This document shows, piece after piece, positions 12,801-27,262 of a DNA stretch of 64,000 nt. Origin of the DNA: Paratinospora sagittata (Eukaryota > Streptophyta > Magnoliopsida > Ranunculales > Menispermaceae); the NCBI GenBank assembly GCA_035771175.1, contig CM069612.1, positions 28,716,150 to 28,780,149 on the forward strand, written 5' to 3'. The notes beneath the pieces are model-generated. The model was not told where the DNA came from. It did not search any database and saw nothing but the letters and a program-made list of their open reading frames with translations. The translations under genes and the position numbers were made by a program. Position 1 is the stretch's first letter. Each line of letters starts with the position of its first letter.

Positions 12801-14749
12801 TGTTACTTACCCAGCACTAATAGAATGAGGCTCAATTATTTGACCATCGTCATCCTGCAACAAGTAGCTCATAGCCCCATGCAAAACACCTACCTCCCCT
12901 TTGGTCAAAGTAGCAGCATGCTTACCACTATCCAAGCCAAAGCCTGCAGCCTCCACACCAATTAACCTTACATTTGCATCATCTACAAATTCATGAAAGA
13001 GACCCATTGCATTTGACCCTCCACCAACACAGGCAACTAACACATCTGGCTTTCCGCCCCATTTTTCCATAGCCTGCTTTCTTGTTTCTTTGCCTATCAC
13101 TGCATGGAATTCTCTGACCATCATAGGATATGGGTGTGGCCCCGCAACAGACCCCAAAATATAATGGGTTGACTCCACATTAGTCACCCAGTCCCGAATA
13201 GCCTCTGATGTGGCATCCTTCAGTGTTGCTGTACCGGAATGAACTGCTCGTACCTTCATAGGAACAAATTCAAATCACAAATAATGAAAATTAGTGATGC
13301 AAGAAATATATCTAGTTAAGGAAAATAGCGGATCACAATTGCAGCTTTAGCTATTCCATTCCGAATCTGTGAGAGCAGGGTATTTTCACCTTGATTGCTA
13401 AGTAATTTTTTTTTAAAATCATACTAATGTTCTATCGCGGACTAGTATTAACAATAATGATGAAAAATGACAAAAGAATCATAGACTTAATTTACAGGGC
13501 ACGTCAACTTGCTCTAGCAATATGACAAAAATGCTCATACCCAGAGTTCTTGAATTAGAAGTGCATGGAACTAATATATGTCAAATACCACTTTAATAAC
13601 TCCACATAATTCAAGGAATTGATTCTTTCATTTCACAAGTTAGCTTCACCACTTATATTGAAAGTATTGCAAATCAGAGTTCTATGAAAATAAACATGAA
13701 AAATCATTGGTTGGCATTGGCCTTAAAGAGTTTCCCTTAGTTGAATGATTCAGTTCAAGCTATACTGAAAACATTAAAATCCATATGAAAGTTATAATTA
13801 AAAGGCTCTACAAGTAAAACAAACAAAAGCAACAAACCTCAGCTCCAAGAAGCCGCATTCTGAAAACATTAAGTGCTTGCCTCTCCATATCTTGGGCACC
13901 CATGTAAATAATGCACTCCAGACCAAATCTAGCACAAACAGTAGCAGTGGCAACTCCATGCTGCCCAGCTCCTGTCTCGGCTATAATCCGCTTCTTCCCC
14001 AATCGCTTCGCGAGCAATGCCTGAGCAACTGCATTGTTAATTTTATGCGCTCCAGTATGATTAAGATCTTCTCTTTTCAAATATATATCAGGCCCCTCGC
14101 CATTAACACTCTTATAGTACTCCGTTAACCTCTCCGCAAAGTAAAGCGGACTCTCCCGACCAACATAATCCTTCAAAATCCCATCCAACTCTCTCTACAT
14201 CACAAATATAACAACAAACAATCCATAAAAAAAATTATTAAAAAAAAAACTTCGCTCCTCATTTCTATAAAAATCCAATCTTTCTTATAAAAACTCAATC
14301 TTTTTCAAATAATCCCCATTTTCAATCAAAACAAGACCCAAAATAAGAAAAAAAAAATTGGAATCAAGAAGATGCCCTAGAATTCGATAGAACTAAAACT
14401 TGCGAAATACCTGGAAATCCGCGTCATTGGCGAGGGACCGAAACGCCAATTCGAGCTCGGAGAGAGCGTACATTAGCGTTTCGGGGACGTATTTTCCCCC
14501 AAACTTCCCGAACCTTCCGAGCGAGTCGGGTCGCTGCAAGACCGTCGATTGGGCCGCTTTCTCCTCCACTTGGACACCGGAGTTCACGCCAACGGAGCAA
14601 GAAATCGAAGCAGAAGCAGGTTTCATGGCGGGAGACGTTGGCCTGAACTCGACGGAATATTCGGATAGATTCCGGCGAGAATTGAAGACGGAACGGTAGG
14701 GTTTTTGGAGACGAGAAGTAGTAGGGATTCTGCAATTAGCTGTCGCCAT
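9858..14749 (-). CDS. TSB: Tryptophan synthase beta subunit, chloroplastic
   Basis: Five exons on the minus strand: 14749-14411, 14194-13838, 13253-12811, 12639-12545 and 10033-9858. All junctions are GT..AG and in phase, giving 469 residues, the usual length of plant TSB. Residues ~1-75 are Ser/Arg-rich with few acids, fitting a plastid transit peptide. The fold-type II PLP enzyme follows: '[20 protein letters not shown]', the Schiff-base lysine in [10 protein letters not shown] (about K164), the phosphate loop GGGSN and the C-terminal 'NFSGRGDKD'. It condenses indole and serine to tryptophan, channelling indole from the alpha subunit, the last step of tryptophan synthesis in the stroma. Intron 4 is long (2.5 kb) and carries a diverged internal duplication; the other introns are short. 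The gene is convergent with GPT and divergent from the beta-glucosidase. It could be any TSB paralogue of the main (type 1) class. Confidence 0.96.
11722..12030. repeat. Diverged tandem duplication in TSB intron 4
   Basis: Two segments beginning 'ggtattataggtat' at 11722 and 11876 run parallel for about 80-150 bases, with shared blocks such as 'tgttttatctt', and differ at many positions. This is an old tandem duplication of about 154-bp period with no coding content. Confidence 0.55.
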
Positions 14750-15350
14750 TGTTTTGATGCCACAGATTTCTGAATGGTTTTTAACTTTTTAGTGTTTTTG
14801 GTTTCGGTTTTGTTTTTTATTTATTTTTGGTTTCGAGCTTGGTCCCCCTCAAGGTCTGAAAGTAGCCATTTTATGGAGAGGATGATCATGTGCTGTCCGG
14901 AGTGTTTTTAAGAGTCTAACTCCTTTAAGGATAGCCTAACATGTGGATTGGACCGGGGCTATTACTCTACGTGGCATTGATGGATGGATATGTAAATTGT
15001 AATTTAGATTTTGTAATTAATGAGAAAATCTTGGTAGATAGCCTAAAATTTTATATATTAGTTATTTATTTTTAGTGTTAAAACACTAGGGAAAGTTCCG
15101 GTAAGAAATAATATTCCATCTCATCTATAAAGATTTTCTTATTAATTTTTGGTTAATCTCGGAGTATTCGGGTAGATAGAGGTCGAAGTTAAGCCAAACT
15201 AGGTAGAAACGGCAAAGAATAAAAAATAAATAAAAATTTTAAATATATTTATTAAAAATATTATTTGTATTTATTTTTTATGTATTATTATTAAAAATTT
15301 ATAAAATAGTAATTACAAATAATATTTTTAGTGGGTATATTTAGAATTAC

Positions 15351-15357
<7 letters not shown>

Positions 15358-15391
<34 letters not shown>
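15358..15391. repeat. TA dinucleotide microsatellite
   Basis: About 17 uninterrupted AT units between the two divergent genes. Likely length-polymorphic. Shorter TA runs occur at 1736-1756 and 59670-59692. Confidence 0.95.
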
Positions 15392-15395
<4 letters not shown>

Positions 15396-16427
15396 GATTA
15401 ATTTAAAGCATATCAGATAAAATATATTGGGATTTTTAAATTTGGTTGGAGTTAAATGATTCTATTTTTCTTTCTAACTTCAAAACATCAAATCAGTTTT
15501 AGATGCTAGAGAAATAATAAAAAGAAACTAAGGTTGTCTTTGACACGTAATTTAAATTTAATTTTTAATATTTAAAAATCAAAAAATAAAAAATGTTCGG
15601 TTTAATATGATTCAAAATATACTTTTAAAAGAAGTTAAGAAAATAACTTGTTTTAGAAAACGAATAAATGTTATTTTTTGAGTGGACTCACATAAGTTTT
15701 TTTTTTTTACTTAATTTATGTAAAATTTTAAACAAATCAAACAAATTTTTTTTACTTTTTAATTTTGAAAACAATATTTTATTATGATATCAAAATAGTT
15801 TTAAAAGCAATAAATCAACTAAAAATATTTGATTATGATATTATATTCTATTTTTGTGAAAACTGTTTTTAAATTGTATGTCAAAATTCAACCTAAAAAA
15901 TATAACAAGAGGATATCCAAAATAATTTACCTCTATACGAAGATAAAATAAAAGAAAATTAATTTAAATGGATAGCTTTAACACATGAAACGAAAACCTT
16001 TAAATGTTCAAATTAGAAATAGCAACCTATATATAAACAATAATATTAATGATAATAATTTAAAAAATTATAATAACTTTTAATTTAAATAACTTAGCCA
16101 CTTATTAGATAGCTAATTTCATATATTGAAAAAAAAAAACTTAGGGCCTGTTAATATTTTTTTTCTTAAGAAAATAATAATTTTTTCACTAATTAATCTG
16201 ACCCTTAATTAAATTAACTTGGGTTGAATCTTGGAATCCCAAAATAAAATCACATTTTATCAATCATTCTCTCCCCATTTATTTTCAAAATTAAAGTTGA
16301 AAAATTTATTTAAGTTTGAAAAGATCAACAACCATCACATCTCTCTCTATTGTTTAATTCATAATCATTATAAAACATTTTATATTTTTGTTTGTTGACA
16401 TATATTTTCAGTCAAAACCACGAGCTG

Positions 16428-16669
16428 CACGTGTGTGACGTTGGCAGAAGCGCGAGAGCACCGAAAAACGAACGCAGCGATTTGATAGTGCGTATTCCAG
16501 TGGATTGAACGTAGCATACGTTTCAGAATTTTACATTATATTCTAACGCATATTATTAAAAAATAAATCAAAGCACTGAGCCACTGAGCATAATGGATAA
16601 CGACTACCAAATAAATAAATAAATAAATAATAATCTACTTTTATATTATTTTACAAGCAATGTCACGTG
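16428..16669 (+). promoter_or_regulatory. Two G-box motifs upstream of the beta-glucosidase
   Basis: CACGTG occurs at 16428-16433 and 16664-16669. The first is embedded in 'gcacgtgtgacgttgg', which also contains a TGACG core as bound by TGA-type bZIP factors. G-boxes are bound by bZIP and bHLH factors and serve in ABA, light or jasmonate responses, so regulated expression is plausible. The second copy could lie in the 5' untranslated region. Function is inferred from motif only. Confidence 0.4.
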
Positions 16670-16789
16670 TCAATTCACAACATAATAACAATCTTTCAGG
16701 AGCATGTGATCATGCAGTATTCTTCATTTATAATAGAGATTTCACCTTCTCCAAGAACCAGTGTCTGGTGGTTTTTCTGTGGATTCAAG

Positions 16790-20432
<3,643 letters not shown>

Positions 20433-22059
20433 GCATTGGAGGAAATTAATTAACCTGCTAAAATATTAAAAATAGAGATTTTTATGTCATTGTACACACA
20501 GCTAGCACTAGTAATATTGTACAAGCAGAGAATCATGTCTCTTCTGATAGTTCGGCTAGCTAGAGAGGAAAAAGGAGGGCATGGCATCAATGTAGTAAAC
20601 ACATGATCTAATATGTATTTGATACCTTAAATATTCTTTTGCTTTCTTCATGATTTCCCATTTATTGATCCATAAGTGTATGTGAGGTAGTATAAGAGGG
20701 ACACTGTCATGGGACAGCTCCTTGGATCTTGCCATGCATTCCTTTTATCATATATTTGTAATTTTTCATGTATGTGCATAGACATACAGCAGAGATGGAT
20801 GGATTTTACCTGAGAAGAAAAATGGAAATGGATGAGTTTATTAATTTATATCCTTTAAGCCACCTTTTATATGGGATTTTCATATTGATGGTTTTAATAT
20901 GTTCTTGTTTTTGGAAAAGTTCTATTTCTACTGCCAGGAACATTTTGTATAACATAAACCTGCTTTTCATCAATATTTTGGAAGAGAAGGAGAGCAATAT
21001 ACAAAGGTTAATTAAAGACCTTGATTTGAGATTAATTTTCTATTAATTCTCTCCCTCTCTTTCTCTTTGATTTTAGTTGTGGATAATAAAACTAATAAGG
21101 ATACCCATATAAATTAACATTGTAACTACATATAATTATGTTCAACTCGATGATTTTCGTGGTTTTCGCGGTATGCTAACTTAATTGAGTTAAATCAAAC
21201 TTTTTAGAGCCCGTTTGACTGGTGTTTTGGATACAGTTTTCTATATCCAAAATCTAAAAACATAAAAAAATATGTTTGGTTTGAGTAAATCTGAAAAACA
21301 GTTTTTAACATTTTATAAAAGAAACAAGTTGTTTTCAAAAAATAATAAAAATTCATTTTTGAGTTTTTTATTTTCAGATCGAATCTTTGTTTTTGAATCA
21401 TCAACCAAACACAACCAAACTCCATTTGATTTGTCATTTAAATATATATATTTTCTGTGAATACAAAAATTCAATTGTTTAATTGAATGTAAAACCAATT
21501 TTTCAAATATTTACCTAGAAATGGACTATTTCTTAAAACTATAGAAACTATTTTCTAAATTTTATTATATATTATTTTTAAATCAAAAATGAAATGCAAC
21601 CTCTAATTTCCATTCTCTTTCTTACCAATGGTTATTGGTACATGGTTGAGGAAGTGTAACTAAACTTTAAAAGGTTTTAAAATTTGAAGTAAATATTTTT
21701 AGTGAAGGACCAGCTACAATAATTTCCATGTCTCAGTTCTATTATATTACCTCTTTTAGAGTCAAAGTAAATATAAATATTTCGATAATATAAAAAATAT
21801 ATATATTAATTTTTTCACCAGTATTGCTAATGTAACTGTAATTTTGTAATTATATGTACAATTATATATGTATATCCATTAAATATGAATGTTTTACTCA
21901 TATCAAAAAATGTTGTGAATGATTCCATAGATATACAGTAATATTTTGCCAATATTAGCATTTCCTATGTATATTAACCATTTTTTTTTTCTTTCGAAAA
22001 AATAAAAATAAATAAAAATTTATACCTCTATTACAAAGCCCTTCTTTCTCTGTGACAGA
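20433..22059. other. Intergenic region downstream of beta-glucosidase
   Basis: This holds the 3' untranslated region of the beta-glucosidase, then AT-rich sequence with a MITE-like element at 21205-21425. The open frames at 20768-21046 and 21272-21460 are compositional and show no domain. No gene supported. Confidence 0.6.
21205..21425. mobile_element. MITE-like AT-rich element, same family as 43.9 kb
   Basis: The interior and right end share blocks with the element at 43934-44143: 'gtttggttt' near the left end, 'gttttcaaaaaat' in the middle and 'tttttgaatca..aaccaaacacaac' at the right end. Outer inverted repeats are weaker than in the other copy and I could not fix the target duplication, so borders are approximate. 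Confidence 0.45.
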
Positions 22060-22136
22060 GACCCAGAAATCCTCCTCTTGCGTTGAGTTGCTGCTTCTTC
22101 TCCGCCATACTTACCTGCAACTATTTAATAGAAAAG
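22060..22136 (+). other. Candidate first, non-coding exon of COX16
   Basis: A short pyrimidine-rich stretch with the look of a plant 5' leader ('gcttcttctccgcc') ends in 'gaaaag' followed by GTATGG, a good splice donor at 22137. A matching acceptor could be at 25967-25968 ('gactctag'), just upstream of the COX16 ATG. This is inference from composition and splice signals; the leader could equally start near 25.9 kb. Confidence 0.3.
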
Positions 22137-22639
22137 GTATGGTTTCTCGCCCTTTTCAGCGTTTTTCCTCTCTAACCCTTGTCTTAGTTACATGCCCATG
22201 TTGTATTTGCTCGTAATATGTATAGATTTACATATTAAATTCATTGCTGAAGCATTTAGAATTGATTGTGAATCTTTTGGGAATTTTCTGTCTTTGTCTC
22301 TGTTGTTCCTTGTGGATTTGTGGGTAGAGATTTGTACCCTTTGTTTTCTTGGAAGGACACTGGACTTGCAGAGCTTGATTATGGCATCTTAAAGTGCTCT
22401 GTGGGTTTTTGTTGATTGTCTGAGAATTAGCTTGACAGATTATAATAGAATGGCCAGTGAAGAGGTGGATTTGATTAGGAAACTGTAATAGTGTAATTAC
22501 TTCCATTTTGCCGTGTTGTTTTTCATTTTCAATGTGAGCTGAAATAATCGTGGGTTTCATTTATAATGTAATATAAGCTGTTTTAGAAGCCTCATGGTTC
22601 TTCTTCAAACAACTCTCTCTCTCTCTCTCTTTGCTTTTG

Positions 22640-23414
22640 TGGTTAAGGTTGAAGATGTCAAAACAATATATAAGTTGTTTATCAAAGATATCCACCCTGG
22701 AACAAAAGGATGGACTTGAAAAGTTGCTGTTGTAGAAAAGTTAGCACCCAGAACATATATAGTCCAACCACATAGCAAAAAATTGTAATTGATCAACAAG
22801 TGACTGCTCTTATACTAAAGTCTTCTATTTGTCGTTAACATATTCCCTACCTATGCTACAACCTGCATATAGTACTAATTGCTTTTGTATTCTTACATCT
22901 TGTTATTTTCTTTTTCTTCCTGAATTAAATGTGTTTATGACAATTTATTACATTTATTAATTTGCTTTCATATTGGTATAATATAATAAATATGTTTAGC
23001 TGTAACTAGAATTCTTTTTAGCCTTTAATATCCATTAGATTTCATTTGAGGAAGTTGTTCATGTTAGATGTGTTATATTCTTATTGCACGCATTATTTTA
23101 CTTATTTTTATATTTTTCTTCGTAGGTAAGGATCAAAGGTGACATTAATTTCCAAGAATGGATATTCATTCACAAGGCTCTCAAAGTTTTGACCTTCTTG
23201 ACATACTGCAAAGAAATTTTGTAAACATTGACTTTATTCTTACTATTTTATCAATCAATTCCACTCATTATATCATTTTCTCTGTGTTATACTTAAAACT
23301 ATTGTTTTGTCTAATTAGCTTCGAAATAACTAACTAAATTATGAACGCTATTAAAGAACTTAAAATAAACCTTAATGACATGTTTAATACGTGCGAAGCA
23401 CGTAGCCAAACTAG
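22640..23414 (+). mobile_element. Non-autonomous Helitron relic with RPA-like remnant
   Basis: The 3' end shows Helitron hallmarks: a short hairpin (ACGTGC-GAA-GCACGT, 23389-23403), then seven bases and the terminal CTAG at 23411-23414 followed by a host T. About 650 bases upstream (22657-22758) a conceptual frame reads 'KTIYKLFIKDIHPGTKGWT', a stop, then 'KVAVVEK'. This resembles the OB-fold of the RPA1-like protein carried by plant Helitrons. No Rep/helicase is present. The 5' TC terminus was not located, so the left border is approximate. Confidence 0.6.
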
Positions 23415-23494
23415 TATATATATATCTAGTAACTATCACGGTTTTAGGGGATGTTTCATTAATTGACATATTTCATTAATTAACATATTGATAT

Positions 23495-23565
23495 TTTCAA
23501 GCCCTTGATAGAACAAAATGGAAAGAGTGAATTCATGTAGCCGACTTTGTATAGTTGGGAAGATT
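23495..23565 (+). mobile_element. RTE-type LINE 3' tail relic (sense)
   Basis: A short piece around 'gaattcatgtagccgac' and 'atagttggga' matches the well-known plant RTE LINE 3' end, where the reverse transcriptase ORF finishes ('..RIHVADP'). Upstream bases fit the same frame loosely. Only the tail remains. Confidence 0.5.
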
Positions 23566-24261
23566 GTTCTCAAAATCGCGATTGGAATTGCTGCATCATA
23601 CAGTTTGCAGTTCGAATTAGATTAGCCCAAAATTAATTTGGATTGCACCCTTGAATCGATAATCAAGTGAATTGCCCCGTTATCACACCTAATCATTTCA
23701 GTGGCAATTCACTTTGATTCAATAATTCAGTGATTTGAGGCGCAAACATTGGGTCAAAACCCCTGAGGATTGTTGACCTTCATTCACCTGTCCAACATCG
23801 GAAAAAATAATAATATAAAAAACAAAAAAATAATTAAAAAAAAAAAAACAACAACAACCACTTCAAGGGTTGTGCTACAAACACACTGGGCTTGGACGCT
23901 TTTCTCAACGCGGAAGCCCAACATCTCTTGGATGCCAGGGATGTCGTGCAATACAAGCGTGGTCCCTAACATTTAAGGGACTCTAGGCTCCTGCATTGAA
24001 AAATGTGTTCGAGCCTAGTGTACCTTTAGCATTTCTCGACTTCAAATTAAATTTCCCATCTCTACGCTCATCTTATTCTTACACAATTGAAGAATGAAGC
24101 CATCCTCCCCTGTAGAACATTCTCGCTGGCCATCGACGTCAAAGTACAGGATGAGCACATGCGATTCTTGAGAGGAAATCAACATCTTAGTTGGGCAATC
24201 TATCCTCCACTAAAAAGGAAAGTGATTTGAAGCTACAACTTCAACTTCCTAGCTTTGCTTA

Positions 24262-24810
24262 TTGTTGGTGGGTTAAACTCCAGAGATTAGTCCCACATCG
24301 ACTATGTGTTTTTCAAAGCTAAGACACATAAGAAGCTCCACCCCCTCACACTAGCAAGAGACTTTTTCCTAAGGAGAAAAATAAAATCTCCCGAGACTTG
24401 CCTTTGTGGCACGCTTTACGTGGGCGCCCACAGGCCTGATGACCCAACTTAGGGGCGGGCCAAACTTTGGGGCCCGTAGGAGGGACAATATCTTGGGACG
24501 TGTGGGGTGGGCCAAAATTGGCTTCAACAGTTGGGAGCCTACTATTGGTGGGTTAAACTCCAGAGATTAGTCCCACATCGACTATGTGTTCTTCCAAGCT
24601 ATGACACATAAGAAGCCCCACCCCCTCATACTAGCAAGAGGCCTTTTCCTAAGGAGAAAAACAAAACCCCTCGAGACTTGCCTTTATGGCACGGTTTACG
24701 TGGGTGCCCACAAGCCCGATGGCCGAATTTAGGGGCCGGCCAAACTTGGAGGGCCGTAGGAGGGACAATATCTTATGACACGTGGGGCGGGCCAAAATTT
24801 GCTTCAACAC
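24262..24810. repeat. Two 269-bp direct repeats spaced 280 bp, probable non-autonomous retroelement
   Basis: Copies run 24262-24530 and 24542-24810 with a fixed 280-base offset and no net indel. Both begin 'attggtgggttaaac' or close to it and end 'gcttcaaca'. Each contains 'gtcccacatcga' and 'ggagggacaatatctt', motifs common in short plant LTR-type repeats. TTG..CAA-like termini and GC-rich insides differ from the flanks. They may be two LTRs joined nearly end to end, or a tandem solo LTR. No coding content. Confidence 0.7.
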
Positions 24811-26064
24811 TTATCATCATTGACAACTGTGTAACTCCATCTTTAGGTTTGGAGGTTTGTTCTCCTTCCAACCCCTTTTTTTTTCCCATTATTTGGTGAG
24901 TAATCAAAGCTTCTCCCTCGACTTGGTTATATATATACACGTTGCTGCAATTCAATACATTTTTAAGCTTCATTTTTTGTGTTTCAACTTTCTGCAATTT
25001 GAAGATATATTTATGCTTTGCTGAGGGATCTTGTATTTTTTTCCCCTTTTTCATGCATCTTGATTGTTTCCTCCATTCTGTAATTGTTGCTGCAACTCAA
25101 TTTTAGCTTCTTATTTCTGTTTCTGCAACTCACTTTTTCTATTTTTTTTTTTCCAGTTTTTTGCTTTTCTTTTCTTGTTTCAACAACTCGGTAAGTTTTT
25201 TAGACATGATTTTTTTTGGCTGCATCTCGATTTTAAAAAAAAAAAAAATCTGTGTTGCAATTGTGGTTTTGACCAACTCGTTGTAGTGCAATGTTTGTTT
25301 TTTTTTTGTGAGAACAACTTGATATCTTTTTTCAGCCTGTATTAACTTAATCCTCTTTTTTCCCAAAAAAAAAAAAAAAAGATGCTGCTGCAATAGTGCT
25401 ACTTGATTTCAGAATGCTCTTTCTATTGCAATGTTTATAACTTTGCATCAACTTTGTCACGTTGTGTGATGTCTTGATTGTTATATGGATAGTTGGAAAT
25501 GGAAATGGAGACTCTCTTAGATTTGTTCCAATGTCATCTTTGAATATGGAGTAATGTTTATGCATTTGTGTGTAGATATTATAAAATATCTATCACTATA
25601 AAATTAATAAAGTTATATTATATTATACATATGCATATATGATCCAATGTCAACTGGGTAAAAATCATAACCTTTTAGACCACTTGAGTGGTAGTCCTTG
25701 GCTCTTTAACCTTTTATAAGATTGATCAGGTCTCAGTTGGTGGTCTGTTATTTCTTAGTTCGTTATATGGTCTCAAGAAAGGTATCATTCTCCTTCCTAC
25801 TGGATATTGGAGTTGGATATGAACATCCTTTCCTCCTTGTTCTACTCAACAAGATGGTCATAATCAAATATTATTTTGAAGAAGCAAGTGAATGCATTAA
25901 ATGCAAATGTAATTGAATATTTCTCATTTTTGGCTTGACTCTATGTGAACTTGTTTGATTGACTCTAGGATCATCCACAGGCTATGTTATGATCTGAACA
26001 GAATACAGATTTACTCAGTTTTGCAGTAACAACCACTAAAACTGGAATTGATCATCCTAAGAAG

Positions 26065-27262
26065 ATGAATTTAACAGATACTACTGCCAAGATTGGGTAT
26101 TCAGCTTCAGAATTCAAAAGATGGGGCAGAAAATACCCATTTGTTAGATATGGGATTCCATTCATTTCACTCACTGTGTTTGGGGCTATTGGTCTTGCTC
26201 ATCTCTTGCAAGGAAGGTCAGTAACACTAACTTATAGCATAAATTTTTTTATTCAAGATCTTTTTGTGCTCAAGTGAAGTGCACATCAGATTGAACCAAA
26301 TGATTTACTTTTGCATTTGAAACTAAAGGGAGATTGAATGAGATGTTGGGCGACATCTATATTTCATTTAGATGTCTATTGAATGTTTCATGTTCTATGT
26401 GGGTTTTTTTTTCACTTGAAGATTTGTTTAGTATTGTAGAAATTATTCTGAGAAGTTGACGAGTGTTCACTATAAAAACACATTTCATATGACCTATTCT
26501 TGCAAGTGGTGCTACTATTAATGTTCCCTCTCACGTGCAGTCCCATCCTACACGTGAAGAGGTAAAACAAAGAAAAGAAAAGACAAATACCAATACTGTA
26601 AATGGGGAGCATGTAAATGCAAACAACGAGACTTGAGCTTAAGAAGACCTCTTACAAAACCAACACTCTGATACATGTGAATCATACAAAGAAGAAACAA
26701 AGAAAACTAGGGTTTCATAATTCTAAAAGAATAATTACAAAAGAAAAGAAACACAATTTATATAGCTACCCTAAACAAATAACCTTAATAATACACAGTT
26801 ACTTGAGTAAGTTCTTTTCCATTAATTGATCCTTGTGATCTCACATCGTGATTTAGATCATCGACTATGCTGTGTATTTGCAAGTTGTGTTTAGTAGTTC
26901 TTCTCTGGCGTCTTTGGTTTAATGTTTGTGAAACTTTTGTAGTGCAGTAAAGATGTGGCTAAAGTGAAAGATGAGCTTGAATGGGAAATCATTGAGACTA
27001 CAAAAGAACTGTCAAGAACAGGACCTGTGTACAAGCCAAAAAAGATTTCCTTGGAAGAGGAGCTCAAGGTGTTACTTTTGCTTTCAAATCTCAAATGACG
27101 CCGATACATATTGAAACTAAAAATGATCTTTTGATATATATATATAAGATCATCTAATTGTCCTTTTCTCTTTTGCAGGCTTTACAGGAAAAAGTCGACA
27201 TAAACAATTACGAGTTTAAGAGAATTCCAAAACCTAACGAAGGCCAATCGAGGGAGAGCTAG
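26065..27262 (+). CDS. COX16: Cytochrome c oxidase assembly factor COX16
   Basis: Three exons: 26065-26216, 26948-27068 and 27179-27262, in phase, 118 residues. Residues ~1-25 are hydrophilic and basic ('[16 protein letters not shown]'), followed by a single membrane segment ('[20 protein letters not shown]', about residues 29-48), then a charged tail with '[10 protein letters not shown]' and Lys/Glu-rich helices ending 'YEFKRIPKP'. This layout and sequence match COX16, a small inner mitochondrial membrane protein needed for assembly of complex IV, acting in yeast and human at the Cox1/Cox2 maturation stage. The length matches plant homologues. The ATG chosen is the only one with the conserved leader. 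The upstream region suggests a leader intron. There is no second gene on either strand here. Confidence 0.9.

Larger units (their letters stand above)
14750..16789. other. Intergenic region between divergent TSB and beta-glucosidase genes
   Basis: It carries the promoters of two outward-facing genes. Most of 15000-16400 is AT-rich with a long TA microsatellite (15358-15391), an AAAT run near 16609-16630, and a stretch at about 15530-15890 that resembles the AT-rich MITE family seen at 21.2 and 43.9 kb. Two G-boxes lie on the beta-glucosidase side. No other gene is visible. Confidence 0.6.
22137..26064. other. Long non-coding stretch before COX16 (possible 5' leader intron)
   Basis: It contains a CT microsatellite (22612-22630), a Helitron relic, a LINE tail and a pair of 280-bp repeats. 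The section 23,800-24,050 has a purine run and unassigned sequence with an LTR-like look. From 24,811 to 25,970 there is mostly T-rich sequence with poly-A and poly-T runs; the Phe- and Lys-rich open frames there are compositional. No gene found. Confidence 0.55.

Noticed and set aside
16667..16789. In-frame upstream ATGs extending the beta-glucosidase by 41 residues
   Set aside because: The extension lacks signal-peptide character and would bury the clear signal peptide that starts at 16790; plant GH1 proteins of this type begin with the signal peptide.
20768..21046. 92-codon frame downstream of the beta-glucosidase
   Set aside because: It lies in the 3' flank, is overlapped by a frame on the other strand, has biased AT-rich composition and no family resemblance.
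24678..24899. 73-codon frame with Trp/Gly-rich start
   Set aside because: It lies inside the second copy of the 280-bp repeat; the homologous first copy does not keep the frame open, so it is not a gene.
25064..25393. Phe-rich and Lys-rich frames on opposite strands
   Set aside because: They come from T-rich sequence read both ways and have no conserved motif.
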